Positions 20,139 through 28,145 of a stretch of DNA of 34,741 bases are shown here, piece after piece; the first letter of the stretch is position 1, and the number at the start of each line of letters is the position of its first letter. A model generated the notes under the pieces. It was not told the DNA's origin, did no database searches, and saw only the letters and a program-made list of their open reading frames with translations. Position numbers and translations under genes: made by a program. Origin of the DNA: Ileibacterium valens (lineage in GTDB: Bacteria > Bacillota_I > Bacilli_A > Erysipelotrichales > Erysipelotrichaceae); assembly GCF_001945525.1 (NCBI RefSeq), contig NZ_MPJW01000122.1, forward strand, positions 1 to 34,741, in the 5' to 3' direction.

Positions 20139-20164
20139 CCTGAAGAAGGCCTTCAGGTTTTTTT
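20139..20164 (+). terminator. Terminator-like hairpin facing the plus strand, no gene upstream
   Basis: CCTGAAG (20139-20145), loop AAGGC, CTTCAGG (20151-20157), then seven T (20158-20164) on the plus strand. All neighbouring genes are on the minus strand. It may end an antisense transcript, or be an operator next to the methyltransferase promoter. Confidence 0.5.
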
Positions 20165-20215
20165 CATTCTCTTCATTTTCTCAATTCTTCAGGTGCACAG
20201 TTTTCGAATTCAAAT

Positions 20216-20247
20216 GAAAAACCGGCCTTCCAGTTGGGGAAAGCCGG
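20216..20247 (-). terminator. Rho-independent terminator of metNIQ
   Basis: CCGGCCTTCC (20222-20231) and GGAAAGCCGG (20238-20247) form a 10-base stem with one G-U pair. On the minus strand TTTTT follows. It lies 30 bases after the metQ stop. Confidence 0.9.
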
Positions 20248-20276
20248 CATAAATATCGTATTTGACTGGTCCAAAA

Positions 20277-21146
20277 TTATTCAGCAGGTACTACAGAAGT
20301 TCCGAAATTTTCAGTGATGTAATTTTTAATCTCATCTGATTTAAGAACTTCTACGAGAGTTTTAATTCCTTCGTTGTCCTTGTTGGATTCCTTAACGGCA
20401 ATGATATTCTGGTAAGTCTTCGCCGCATCAGAATCTTCTGGTTCGTAAGCGATACGCAGATCGGTTACATCACCGGCCATGGCATAGTTACCGTTGATTA
20501 CTCCAGCTGCAAGATCTGGAAGCTGCGCTGCGATCTGGTCAGCCGGAAGTTCGATGATTTCAAGATTTTTTGGATTTTCAGTAATGTCCTTAATCGTAGC
20601 TGTGTTGAGATCGGCATCTTCACTTAATGTGAGCAGGCCAAGTTCCTGAAGCAGAAGCAGAGCACGGGCTTCATTGGTTGCATCGTTTGGTACGGCAATT
20701 TTATCGCCATCCTTGATTTCAGCAACATCTTTTAAGGTTTCGGAATATACTCCAAATGGTTCATAGTGAATAGCGCCGACGCTGATCAGATACCCATCGT
20801 CACCGGATTTATAGTTGGAATCGGCATCATAACCTTCCAGGTAAGGCAGATGCTGGAAGTAGTTGGCATCCAGACTGCCATCAGAAACTGCCGGGTTAAT
20901 CGGTGGATAATCTGAGAATTCAGTAATCTGCAGATCATACCCTTTTTCTTTCATTGCTTCTTTTGCTTCTTCAAGGATCTGTCCATGAGGAGTTGTTGTA
21001 GCTCCAACCTTAATGACAGTCAGTTCATCACTCGAAGCATTTGCATCATCTGCAGATGAGTCATCAGAAGATACAGAGTTGCTCGAGCATGCTGCTAATG
21101 AAAGTGCAAGTCCAGCTGCAAACAGTCCCTTTACAAACTTTTTCAT
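20277..21146 (-). CDS. metQ: Methionine ABC transporter, substrate-binding lipoprotein
   Basis: A 289-residue NlpA/MetQ-family lipoprotein. The signal peptide ends in lipobox LAAC (Cys20), followed by a Ser/Asp-rich linker. The binding domain has the family blocks VGATTTPHGQILEEA, DYPPINPAVSDGSLDANYFQHLPYLE and IAVPNDATNEARALLLLQ. It captures methionine outside the membrane and delivers it to MetI. Strong AGGAGG ribosome site. The gene is last in metN-metI-metQ, 87 bases after metI, and shares the T-box leader upstream of metN. Confidence 0.95.
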   Translation of the reverse strand: MKKFVKGLFAAGLALSLAACSSNSVSSDDSSADDANASSDELTVIKVGATTTPHGQILEEAKEAMKEKGYDLQITEFSDYPPINPAVSDGSLDANYFQHLPYLEGYDADSNYKSGDDGYLISVGAIHYEPFGVYSETLKDVAEIKDGDKIAVPNDATNEARALLLLQELGLLTLSEDADLNTATIKDITENPKNLEIIELPADQIAAQLPDLAAGVINGNYAMAGDVTDLRIAYEPEDSDAAKTYQNIIAVKESNKDNEGIKTLVEVLKSDEIKNYITENFGTSVVPAE

Positions 21147-21233
21147 ATCAATTTTCCTCCTGTACTTTTTGTACGAATCTATGTTCTACCAGCATTTTTT
21201 GCTGGATAAAACCAGGTTGAATTTAAATCATGA

Positions 21234-21911
21234 CTAATGCGTAGTCTTTTTTACAAGCCAGTCTCCAATTCCCTGAATAATGGAAATAAGAATCAGAATT
21301 AAAATGACGACTACATAAGTGATATCCATCATTCGACGCTGCCATCCATAGCGAACAGCAAGATCTCCTAATCCACCCGCTCCAACGACACCCACAACGG
21401 CAATCTGTCCAATCAGAGCGATCAGAGTGATCGTAATTCCGCGAATCATTCCCGGAATATTTTCTCTTAAATAGACCTTTGTAATAATCTGCCAGGGAGA
21501 CATTCCCATGGCTATACTGGCCTCCACAATTCCTTCCGGAATTTCTTCAAGTGAGCTTTCAAACTGCCTGGCCATAAATGGAACAGTCGTTACGACCAAG
21601 GGAATCAAAGCTCCCTGAATTCCAATTGCGGTATGAAATACAGCACGGGTGACTTCAAGCAGCAGCGGGATCAGAATGACAAATGGAATGGCCCGAAACA
21701 GATTGATGATCTTATCGAGAATCCAGTTGATCGGTTTATTTTCCAGAATCCCTCCTGGTTTGGTCACCACAACAGTTATGCCTAATGGCAGACCGATTAA
21801 AACTGCAATCAGGCCAGAAATTCCAAGCATGATTAACGTGTCGATAATGGCTTTGGGAAACTGTCCTCCAAATTCAACGACGTTGGGAAACCATTCAGTC
21901 AATATGTCCAC
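21234..21911 (-). CDS. metI: Methionine ABC transporter permease
   Basis: A 225-residue permease with five hydrophobic helices and the ABC-coupling EAA loop (EASIAMGMSPWQIITKVYL, about 130-148). It forms the membrane channel for MetN-driven methionine uptake. The start is GTG 21911, supported by a very strong GGAGGTGATG site nine bases upstream. The gene overlaps the end of metN by 17 bases, which ties its translation to metN. Confidence 0.95.
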   Translation of the reverse strand: MDILTEWFPNVVEFGGQFPKAIIDTLIMLGISGLIAVLIGLPLGITVVVTKPGGILENKPINWILDKIINLFRAIPFVILIPLLLEVTRAVFHTAIGIQGALIPLVVTTVPFMARQFESSLEEIPEGIVEASIAMGMSPWQIITKVYLRENIPGMIRGITITLIALIGQIAVVGVVGAGGLGDLAVRYGWQRRMMDITYVVVILILILISIIQGIGDWLVKKTTH

Positions 21912-22938
21912 GTTTCATCACCTCCAGATTCACATTTTGCTCTTTAATATAGTTAATGGCTTTACGCACATCTTCGTCTGATCCGGAAAGAATGCTGACT
22001 AATGTACCAATTGAATTGTTCTTAATCACTTCCACGTTTCCAAAAATAATGGAACATTCCACATTAAACTTTCTTGAGACATTGGAAATCAGCGCTTCAG
22101 AGGCATTATCCGAATCATAAGTAATCCGAATCAGCTGCTGATTGGGCGAAAGCTGAGTCAGCGGATGGTTTTCTTCAATCAGTTCCGTGATCTTGTTCGA
22201 GTTATTTGCGGTAGCGATGAAGTTTCTGGTCATCTCCTGAATTGGATTTACGAAGATTGGAACAATATCGTTCTTTTCGATAATCCGGCCATTTTCCATG
22301 ACCGCTACCCGATCACATATTTCCTTAACAACCAGCATCTCATGAGTGATGACTACTACTGTAATCCCCAGATTCTGATTGACCTTTTTGATCAGATGCA
22401 GAATCGATTGAGTGGTCTGCGGATCGAGTGCACTGGTGGCTTCATCACAAAGCAGGACTTTTGGATTGCTTGCCAGAGCTCTGGCAATGGCTACCCGCTG
22501 CTTCTGACCGCCTGAAAGCTGAGAAGGATAGGAATCCTTCCTTTCAACCAGATCTACTAGCTCTAAAAGCTCAATCACTCTTTTTTCAATTTCTTCCCGG
22601 TTCATTTGCTGCATCTTCAAAGGCATTGCCACATTTTCATAAATGGTACGGCTTCTCATCAGGTTGAACTGCTGAAAGATCATCGACATTTTCTGCCGTT
22701 CTTTCCTTAGCTCTTTTGGCGAGAGTTCCATCAAATTCTTACCATCAAAAATGACCTTGCCATCATCCGGTCTTTCAAGCAGGTTCATGCAGCGAACCAG
22801 AGTTGACTTCCCTGCTCCGGAAAATCCAATAATGCCATAAATAGCCCCTTTAGGAACATGAAGACTGATATCCTTTACCGCATGAACATCTCCGTCTTTT
22901 GTTTTAAATGTCTTGGTGACATGTTCTAGACGTATCAA
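21895..22938 (-). CDS. metN: Methionine ABC transporter ATP-binding protein
   Basis: A 347-residue ATPase: Walker A GFSGAGKST (38-46), signature LSGGQKQR, Walker B VLLCDEATSALD, switch His in VVITHEM. The C-terminal ~85 residues form the NIL/ACT-like domain that senses methionine and inhibits transport when it is plentiful. I place the start at TTG 22938 (product begins MIRLEHVTKTF) because AAGGAG sits eight bases upstream and this matches the family N-terminus. The longer frame from TTG 22956 has no ribosome site. It is first in metNIQ and lies directly downstream of the T-box terminator. Confidence 0.95.
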   Translation of the reverse strand: MIRLEHVTKTFKTKDGDVHAVKDISLHVPKGAIYGIIGFSGAGKSTLVRCMNLLERPDDGKVIFDGKNLMELSPKELRKERQKMSMIFQQFNLMRSRTIYENVAMPLKMQQMNREEIEKRVIELLELVDLVERKDSYPSQLSGGQKQRVAIARALASNPKVLLCDEATSALDPQTTQSILHLIKKVNQNLGITVVVITHEMLVVKEICDRVAVMENGRIIEKNDIVPIFVNPIQEMTRNFIATANNSNKITELIEENHPLTQLSPNQQLIRITYDSDNASEALISNVSRKFNVECSIIFGNVEVIKNNSIGTLVSILSGSDEDVRKAINYIKEQNVNLEVMKRGHID

Positions 22939-22957
22939 TCCAAAAACTCCTTCCAAT

Positions 22958-22990
22958 AAAAAAAGCCTCCGTCCCCATTAGGACGAAAGC
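22958..22990 (-). terminator. T-box regulated terminator hairpin before metN
   Basis: Plus-strand 22981-22990 and 22965-22974 form a 10-base stem with two G-U pairs. On the minus strand it is followed by seven T (22964-22958). It shares bases with the T-box antiterminator, so it forms when tRNA is charged. Confidence 0.85.
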
Positions 22991-23210
22991 TGAACTTTCG
23001 TGTTACCACCTAAATTCGCAGATCCGTTGCCGAAACTGCCTTACCGAGTACTGACATACTCTGACGCTGTAACGGGCGCTTCCGTCATTCCTGCCAATCG
23101 GAAATGCGGCTCCAAGACCATGTTCATTCTGCTCTTCGCGTTTCTTTTCACCAACCAGAAACTCTCTACGCCGTCCTTCAGAATTACTCTTCTTTTCTTT
23201 GCCAATGTAT
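22958..23210 (-). ncRNA. T-box leader (methionine-specific) controlling metNIQ
   Basis: On the minus strand, in order: AGAGTAA near 23190, AGAGAG and GGTTGGTGAAAAG (stem I distal elements), the specifier region GAAC-ATG-GTC with AUG at 23121-23119 followed by TTGGAGC, the T-box core AGGTGGTAACACGAAAG (23011-22995), and a terminator. T-boxes read uncharged tRNA: the specifier pairs with the anticodon and the T-box bulge pairs with the tRNA NCCA end to favour antitermination. The AUG specifier means tRNA-Met, which fits the methionine importer downstream. The leader is about 250 bases. Confidence 0.93.
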
Positions 23211-23216
23211 GCCACA

Positions 23217-23244
23217 ACTTTAACACAATCTTTTGGTTTGTCAA
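23217..23244 (-). promoter_or_regulatory. Promoter of the T-box/metNIQ transcript
   Basis: A perfect -35 TTGACA (23244-23239) and -10 TAAAGT (23222-23217) with 16-base spacing on the minus strand. The predicted start is about 23210, just ahead of stem I of the T-box. Confidence 0.7.
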
Positions 23245-23334
23245 AAGATATTTTCAGAAATTACATTTTTTTCACTGCGCTTGAAAGTGGTATCATGCTA
23301 CGGCTCTGGTCTGTGAATCAAATAGCTCGGTTTT

Positions 23335-23375
23335 CAAAAAATGACCTGTCCTTGCAGCAGTCAGGACAGGTCATT
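23335..23375 (-). terminator. Strong terminator with no close upstream gene
   Basis: A perfect 13-base stem, AATGACCTGTCCT (23340-23352) with AGGACAGGTCATT (23363-23375). On the minus strand it is followed by six T. The nearest minus-strand gene ends 418 bases earlier, so it ends either a long 3' UTR or a separate small RNA. Confidence 0.88.
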
Positions 23376-23793
23376 ATAACGAATTTCTTTTCTTTTTTTC
23401 TCTCTTTGATTTTCTGAAGTCAAAAGTGGTTATTAATACAAACCGCCTGGGAAGGAAATTCTAATTTAGCGCATCCCAGTTTAAAACCAGTCATGGACTC
23501 TCCATTATCTAAAGCCGATGGGACTGCTGCTTGGCAGACCTAGGGGCAAATCACAGGTTAATTTGGGACAGTCTCTGTTCGCTGATTTGTATTTTTTGCA
23601 TGTTAGTTGCCTGAGCTTACCGTCTAAGCCGGCTAGATTACAGTAACCGTTTTTTAAATTTTGTGTATTTAAAATCCTGGCCTTCAAATCGTATACTCGA
23701 TTTGTCAATCTACTGACTGATTGGCCATTTATGTCTTCATGGTCCGTTTATTAAACCATTCGTTTTGCGCTTTTTTTTGATTCTATCGTTTTA
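23376..23793 (-). other. Unexplained 418-base region before an orphan terminator
   Basis: There is no reading frame with a ribosome site and no recognisable tRNA, tmRNA, 6S or RNase P RNA. A 67-codon frame (23708-23505, minus) is Cys/Pro-rich and looks like chance. Small local repeats exist, such as GCTTA-GACGG-TAAGC on the minus strand near 23620. The region could encode a noncoding RNA ending at the terminator, or be a decayed element. Confidence 0.4.
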
Positions 23794-24120
23794 TCAGTTA
23801 TAAACGTGAAAACGAATCGCACCAAAGCTTCCAGAAGGCTGAGCGACAGCGCGCTTAATGGTATCTCGGAAAATTTCGGTAAAACCAATGCATCCTTCCT
23901 GTTCTTCAATCAGGGAATCATTGAGTCTGGCTTCTTTTTTTAACCAGCTGTGATCCTTCTTGATATCTTCAAAAGATTCATCTGCTTCATTCATAATTTT
24001 AGCGGCTTCTTCATAGCGGCCCTGACCTGCGAGTTCGAGTGTACGGATCATTTTCTGACGCGCATTTCTGGTCTCGACTCCGATTTTATACATTTTCATT
24101 CTGACTTCTTCGTTAGACAT
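23794..24120 (-). CDS. Small helical protein resembling PTS lactose/cellobiose IIA
   Basis: A 108-residue, all-helical soluble protein. The segment MYKIGVETRNARQKMIRTL followed by GRYEEAAKIMNEADESFEDIKK has the heptad and spacing pattern of helices 1-2 of the IIA(Lac) phosphotransferase family. The phosphorylated His segment of true IIA proteins (HAQDHLM in helix 3) is absent; that region reads GFTEIFRDTIKRAVAQPSG. If related, it is not a phosphocarrier and may be a regulatory derivative. ATG 24120 has GGAGAG eight bases upstream and is preferred over ATG 24135. No PTS partners are nearby. Similarity is by eye only. Confidence 0.6.
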   Translation of the reverse strand: MSNEEVRMKMYKIGVETRNARQKMIRTLELAGQGRYEEAAKIMNEADESFEDIKKDHSWLKKEARLNDSLIEEQEGCIGFTEIFRDTIKRAVAQPSGSFGAIRFHVYN

Positions 24121-24135
24121 ATTGATTCTCTCCAT

Positions 24136-24793
24136 ATCCTGTTCAGATCAATCTTAATTTTTTGTTTGTTTGTGATCGTTGTTCGATCAATTTACCAGCG
24201 GAAATAATTTGCCTGAGGTCTTTACCACAGTTAAATCCTACTTGCATTTTCAGTTTAGCAAACATTTTTCCGAGGTAAACAGCTTTGCATTTCAATTTGA
24301 TCAAGCTAAATCTCAGATAAAGATCCTTTTTTCTGCATTAATTTCGCATAAAGACAAGATTAAGAGCTTATAAAGAGAACTTAAGCTGATTTTTTACCTG
24401 AGTCCTTTTGAGACAGATGTGATTATTTATGTTTGTTTATTTATCAGTTTTAAACATTTTTAAAATCAAACCGCAAAGCCTGCGTCCGCAATAAGAAGCC
24501 ACCTGGCAGAGTCAGAAACGGACGGCTAAAAATATATGCTGATTTTTTATTTCTTTTTAGAACATTCTTAGTCCGTTAGCTAGGATATTAAATCTTGGCG
24601 GCAAGGTTAGCTATATACTTTGAAAAAGATAGTCTAGCCATTATCTAACCTGATACTGAATACATTCCAATCCCAAAAAGCTTACAATTAATTTCAGAAG
24701 TCTAAAAGCTTAAAAGTTTTGGTTATAATGTTCATCTGACTATTTTCAGCCAGCCAATTGATTCAAAATAAGTCTGACAGAAAGGTAGATTCT
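24136..24793. other. Noncoding AT-rich gap with a possible structured element
   Basis: No gene is seen. A stem can be drawn between AGCC/GTCCG (about 24476-24488) and CGGACGGCT (24519-24527), with a three-base bulge, followed by a T-rich stretch (24541-24556). Two direct copies of GTTAGCTA lie about 31 bases apart near 24576 and 24607. The promoter of the plus-strand hydrolase is at the right end. Confidence 0.4.
24724..24729 (+). promoter_or_regulatory. -10 element of the hydrolase gene
   Basis: A consensus TATAAT at 24724-24729, about 65 bases before the ATG. The -35 region (TCTAAA at 24701-24706) is poor, so confidence is modest. Confidence 0.45.
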
Positions 24794-25495
24794 ATGGCAC
24801 TCTCAGATTTACGCAAGCTGCTTCATAAAAACAGCCAGAAACGGCAAAAAAAAGATCTTGTTGTCACCATTCATGGATTTGGAACAAAAACGAGTTCTGA
24901 AATGACTCCTTTAAAGAACTATCTGACTTTAAAGGGATATGATGTCGTCAGTTTTGATATTTATGACTATGACAATCCTAAAGATACGGATTATAAGAAA
25001 TGGATCCGGCGATGCGAAGAACAGATAAGAAAAGCCCTTGAAGACGGAAGACCAATTACTCTTCTTGGATTCAGTATGGGTGGAGTGATTGCCTCCTATT
25101 TAGCCTCTGTTTATCCGATCCGACAGCTGATCCTGTGTGCGCCAGCCTTTAATCCGATTGACTTTTCAAAGATCCAGAAGATTGGCAAAAACATTATTAC
25201 CTCTTCAGGAGCTGGAGGATCAATGAGCAGCGATCAGATGCAGGCCTTTTTGAAGATCGTTTCAAAATATAAAGAATCCATCTCTCATGTCGAATGCCCG
25301 ACATTGATTATTCATGGAACTGAAGATGAAGTGATTCAGCCGAAATCATCGAAGAAGGCTTATGATCTTTTACCTGCTGCAAATAAGCGTCTGATTTATC
25401 TAGAAGGGGCAAAGCATCGTTTCCTGTACGATCAGATCATGGAAAAGACAGCATTTACCCTGATCGAAGATATGCTGACAGATCGTATTTTCTAG
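24794..25495 (+). CDS. Alpha/beta hydrolase (serine esterase-like)
   Basis: A 233-residue cytosolic alpha/beta-hydrolase. The oxyanion segment is VVTIHGFGT, the nucleophile elbow is GFSMGG (Ser94), the acid is in HGTEDEV (Asp178) and the His is in GAKHRF (His208). This is the layout of small carboxylesterases and monoacylglycerol-lipase-like enzymes; the substrate is unknown. ATG 24794 has AAAGG nine bases upstream and is chosen over TTG 24758. It is the only clear plus-strand gene in the window and converges on pncB, sharing a bidirectional terminator. Confidence 0.9.
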   Translation: MALSDLRKLLHKNSQKRQKKDLVVTIHGFGTKTSSEMTPLKNYLTLKGYDVVSFDIYDYDNPKDTDYKKWIRRCEEQIRKALEDGRPITLLGFSMGGVIASYLASVYPIRQLILCAPAFNPIDFSKIQKIGKNIITSSGAGGSMSSDQMQAFLKIVSKYKESISHVECPTLIIHGTEDEVIQPKSSKKAYDLLPAANKRLIYLEGAKHRFLYDQIMEKTAFTLIEDMLTDRIF

Positions 25496-25535
25496 TATTT
25501 CCTTTGAAAATTTCTTCGTAACGAATACCAAAAAG

Positions 25536-25582
25536 CAAAAAACTTCGAAACCCACCTGATGATGGATTTCGAAGTTTTTTCT
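25536..25582. terminator. Bidirectional terminator between hydrolase and pncB
   Basis: ACTTCGAAACCCA (25542-25554) pairs with TGGATTTCGAAGT (25563-25575), one mismatch. T-runs flank it in both directions (25575-25580 on plus; the A-run 25537-25542 read on minus). It serves both convergent genes. Confidence 0.88.
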
Positions 25583-25665
25583 TTAAGGAAATGTCTGTAT
25601 CAATTCCTGGGTAATCATCATTGCCTGGATTAATCGAAAAACAGGTAGGAACTTGAATGGATGGT

Positions 25666-27129
25666 TCAGCGCATCTGAGAAATCATGTCAAGCTTGAGAT
25701 CGAGCAGATCTTCTGAAAGATCGACATAGTATTCCTGAGGATTGGAGAAACGCTTGATTTCTTCCCAGAGCGTTTCCTGTTCTCTGGCGCAGTATTCCCT
25801 GATTTCCTGCAGCGTGGGCTGTTTGTAAACCAGCTTTCCATGGATGAAAATTGGAACCATTAACTCACGAAGCAGATAGGTTCCGCCTTCAATGGTTTTA
25901 TATTTCCATTTTTTCATTGGATGATAGATGGTCAGATCCTTTTTGGGATCAAGAATTTCATGATCGAGAGTCATCAGATCCGCAATGGCCATCTGATCAT
26001 TCTTATCGTAAATCCGGTACAGCTTTTTCATTCCCGGATTGGTAATCTTTTCTTCGTTTTCGGAGATCTTAATCTTTGGAATTGGACGTCCATCTTCATC
26101 CATGATTGCAGAAAGCTTATAGACGCCTCCAAAAACCGGTGTGTGTTTCGAAACAATCATATTTTCGCCCACTCCAAAGGAATCAATTCTGGCTCCCTGA
26201 CGGGTCAGCAGGGATTCAATCAGATATTCATCAAGCGAATTGGAAACCACAATGGAACAATCCTCCATACCGGCTTCATCGAGTGCTTTTCGTACTCGTT
26301 TAGACAGATAAGCCATATCGCCCGAATCGATGCGAACACCTTTTAAGCGATAGCCATTGGGTTCAAGATAATCTTTAGCGACCTGGATCGCATTTTTCAC
26401 GCCAGAATGCAGCGTATTGTACGTATCAATCAGCAGAGTGCAGGATTCAGGATATGTCTTGGCATAGGCCATAAAGGCGTCGTATTCACTTGGAAAGCTC
26501 TGAATAAAAGAATGAGCCATGGTTCCTAATGCCGGAATACCAAATTCCATACCAGCCTGAGTTGTCGCTGTACCATTTACTCCAGCTATATAGCAGGCTC
26601 TGGCCCCATATAAAGATGAATCAAAGTTGTGAGCACGGCGGGCTCCAAACTCCATCACAGCTTTTCCATTCGCGGCCTGGACAATACGACGGGCTTTTGT
26701 GGCGATCAGTGTCTGATGGTTGATCGCAAGCAGCATGGCGGTTTCGATCAGCTGAGCTTCAATTAAAGGAGCCTTAACACGAATTAAAGGCTCATAAGGA
26801 AAGACTGGGGTTCCTTCTGGTATAGCCCACAAATCACCAGTAAAACGAACAGTAGATAGATATTCCAAAAAAGCCTCGCTGAACTGGCCGGTCGATCGTA
26901 AATACTCAATCATATCGGCATCGATTGAGAAGTTTTCAACATAGTCGATAATCTGATCTAAACCGCAAAAAATCGCAAAACCTCCATTATCGGGGTTTCT
27001 TCGATAAAAGAGATCAAAAACGACCTCTTCATTCGTTCCATTATCGAAATAAACCTGCGACATGGTCAGCTCATAAAAGTCCATCATCAACGACTGATTG
27101 CGTTTATCACTTAGCGTAGTATTTGTCAT
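25666..27129 (-). CDS. pncB: Nicotinate phosphoribosyltransferase
   Basis: A 487-residue NAPRTase that makes nicotinate mononucleotide from nicotinate and PRPP (Preiss-Handler salvage). Landmarks: DFYELTMSQVYF (17-28), FGARRAH (161-167), GTMAHSFIQSF with the phospho-accepting type His (202-212), DTYNTLHSG (235-243) and IDSGD (267-271). It has a Gram-positive-type length. The ATG is preceded by AAGAGGA. It follows pncA after 30 bases, forming a two-step nicotinamide-to-NaMN salvage operon. Confidence 0.95.
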   Translation of the reverse strand: MTNTTLSDKRNQSLMMDFYELTMSQVYFDNGTNEEVVFDLFYRRNPDNGGFAIFCGLDQIIDYVENFSIDADMIEYLRSTGQFSEAFLEYLSTVRFTGDLWAIPEGTPVFPYEPLIRVKAPLIEAQLIETAMLLAINHQTLIATKARRIVQAANGKAVMEFGARRAHNFDSSLYGARACYIAGVNGTATTQAGMEFGIPALGTMAHSFIQSFPSEYDAFMAYAKTYPESCTLLIDTYNTLHSGVKNAIQVAKDYLEPNGYRLKGVRIDSGDMAYLSKRVRKALDEAGMEDCSIVVSNSLDEYLIESLLTRQGARIDSFGVGENMIVSKHTPVFGGVYKLSAIMDEDGRPIPKIKISENEEKITNPGMKKLYRIYDKNDQMAIADLMTLDHEILDPKKDLTIYHPMKKWKYKTIEGGTYLLRELMVPIFIHGKLVYKQPTLQEIREYCAREQETLWEEIKRFSNPQEYYVDLSEDLLDLKLDMISQMR

Positions 27130-27159
27130 ATTTTCCTCTTATCTGTTTAAATTTCCTGA

Positions 27160-27786
27160 TCACTTTACAAATTCAGAGATTACCTTAATTCCATTAGCTT
27201 CCATGTTTTTTAAAGCAAATTTATTCATCTTTTTTGCTTTATGCGATGAAAATTCTGCATCGTAAGTATCGACACAATTTACAGGAACTATCACTCTCAT
27301 GTTTCGTTTTTCGTTCTGATTGATCCAGCTTTGAAGGCTGAGGACCAACTGCAGGATGCATAAATCTGTACAGCAGCCAGTGACCACTAAATCAGCCGGT
27401 GCTTTGATCGCATTGAGCCAATCTGAAAATCCAGGAGCAGTAAAGGTATTAATCGAATTCTTTTTGAAGACATTTGTATCGGTGACATAATCCTTTAATT
27501 CATCAATAACCTGAGACTCGGATGTTCCTTCAAGGCAGTGCACAGGAAAGGTCTCGAACTCAAGACATCCTTCCTGATGGCAGTCTGTCACAAACAAAAG
27601 ATCCTGCCGGACATGATTTGTATTCGCGATTAAATTAATAATCGGTTGAACAGTACGAGCAATGTAAGGATCGCTGAGCTTCCCTTCCTTGATAAAGCCG
27701 TTCACCATATCGACCACGATAATGGCAGGATTGATGAGTTCCGAGTAGTCCATTACAAAATACTCATCGCAGGTAAGTCTGGCCAT
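27160..27786 (-). CDS. pncA: Isochorismatase-family amidase, probable nicotinamidase
   Basis: A 208-residue cysteine hydrolase. The inferred triad is Asp26 (VVDMVNGF), Lys109 (VFKKNSINTF) and Cys143 (VTGCCTDLC, with the cis-peptide GC-C/T-D pattern). Together with pncB directly downstream this supports conversion of nicotinamide to nicotinate. The metal-site residues of classical PncA (D-x-H-x2-H) are replaced by DCHQEGCLEF, so metal ligation may differ, and the specificity call rests on context. ATG 27786 has AAAGGA about ten bases upstream; an in-frame GTG at 27804 overlaps that site and is unlikely. Confidence 0.85.
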   Translation of the reverse strand: MARLTCDEYFVMDYSELINPAIIVVDMVNGFIKEGKLSDPYIARTVQPIINLIANTNHVRQDLLFVTDCHQEGCLEFETFPVHCLEGTSESQVIDELKDYVTDTNVFKKNSINTFTAPGFSDWLNAIKAPADLVVTGCCTDLCILQLVLSLQSWINQNEKRNMRVIVPVNCVDTYDAEFSSHKAKKMNKFALKNMEANGIKVISEFVK

Positions 27787-28082
27787 AATCAACATTCCTT
27801 TCACAATTGATTTCTTTTTAAGATTTCTGTTTATTCATCCATGACGAACGATTGAACAAAAGACCCAATCAACAATAAAGCCACTATTTATCTTTTAAAG
27901 TTCAATAACAGAAAACAGATGAAGATCTATAAGAAATTTTTTGTTTATTATATTCCAATTTCCGTTAATTCCCCATATTTCTGAAAAATTTACCAGACGT
28001 TCATTTTGAATTGAACTTAGCCTGATTACTAAACCTGAATGGTATGAACAGATACCTTTATCAGATTTGAAACCAGGCAGCT
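27787..28082. other. Noncoding gap between recA and pncA
   Basis: An AT-rich leader region for pncA-pncB on the minus strand. A consensus -10 TATAAT is at 27952-27947 but no matching -35 is visible. No NAD riboswitch was recognised. Confidence 0.4.
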
Positions 28083-28116
28083 AAAAAAAACATTCTCTCC
28101 AGAATGGAGAGAATGT
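28083..28116 (-). terminator. Rho-independent terminator of recA
   Basis: A perfect 11-base stem, ACATTCTCTCC (28090-28100) with GGAGAGAATGT (28106-28116), loop AGAAT, then eight T on the minus strand. It is 30 bases past the recA stop. Confidence 0.93.
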
Positions 28117-28145
28117 TCGAATCTGTAATATGACGATGATTAAAA

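Noticed and set aside
23461-23580. RNase P or 6S RNA in the 23.4-23.8 kb gap, prompted by GAGAGTCCATGAC
   Set aside because: Only a short stretch resembles the RNase P GAGGAAAGTCC block; the other conserved parts and the overall fold are absent.
23505-23708. Minus-strand 67-codon Cys/Pro-rich frame
   Set aside because: No ribosome site, no start context and no recognisable domain; treated as noncoding.
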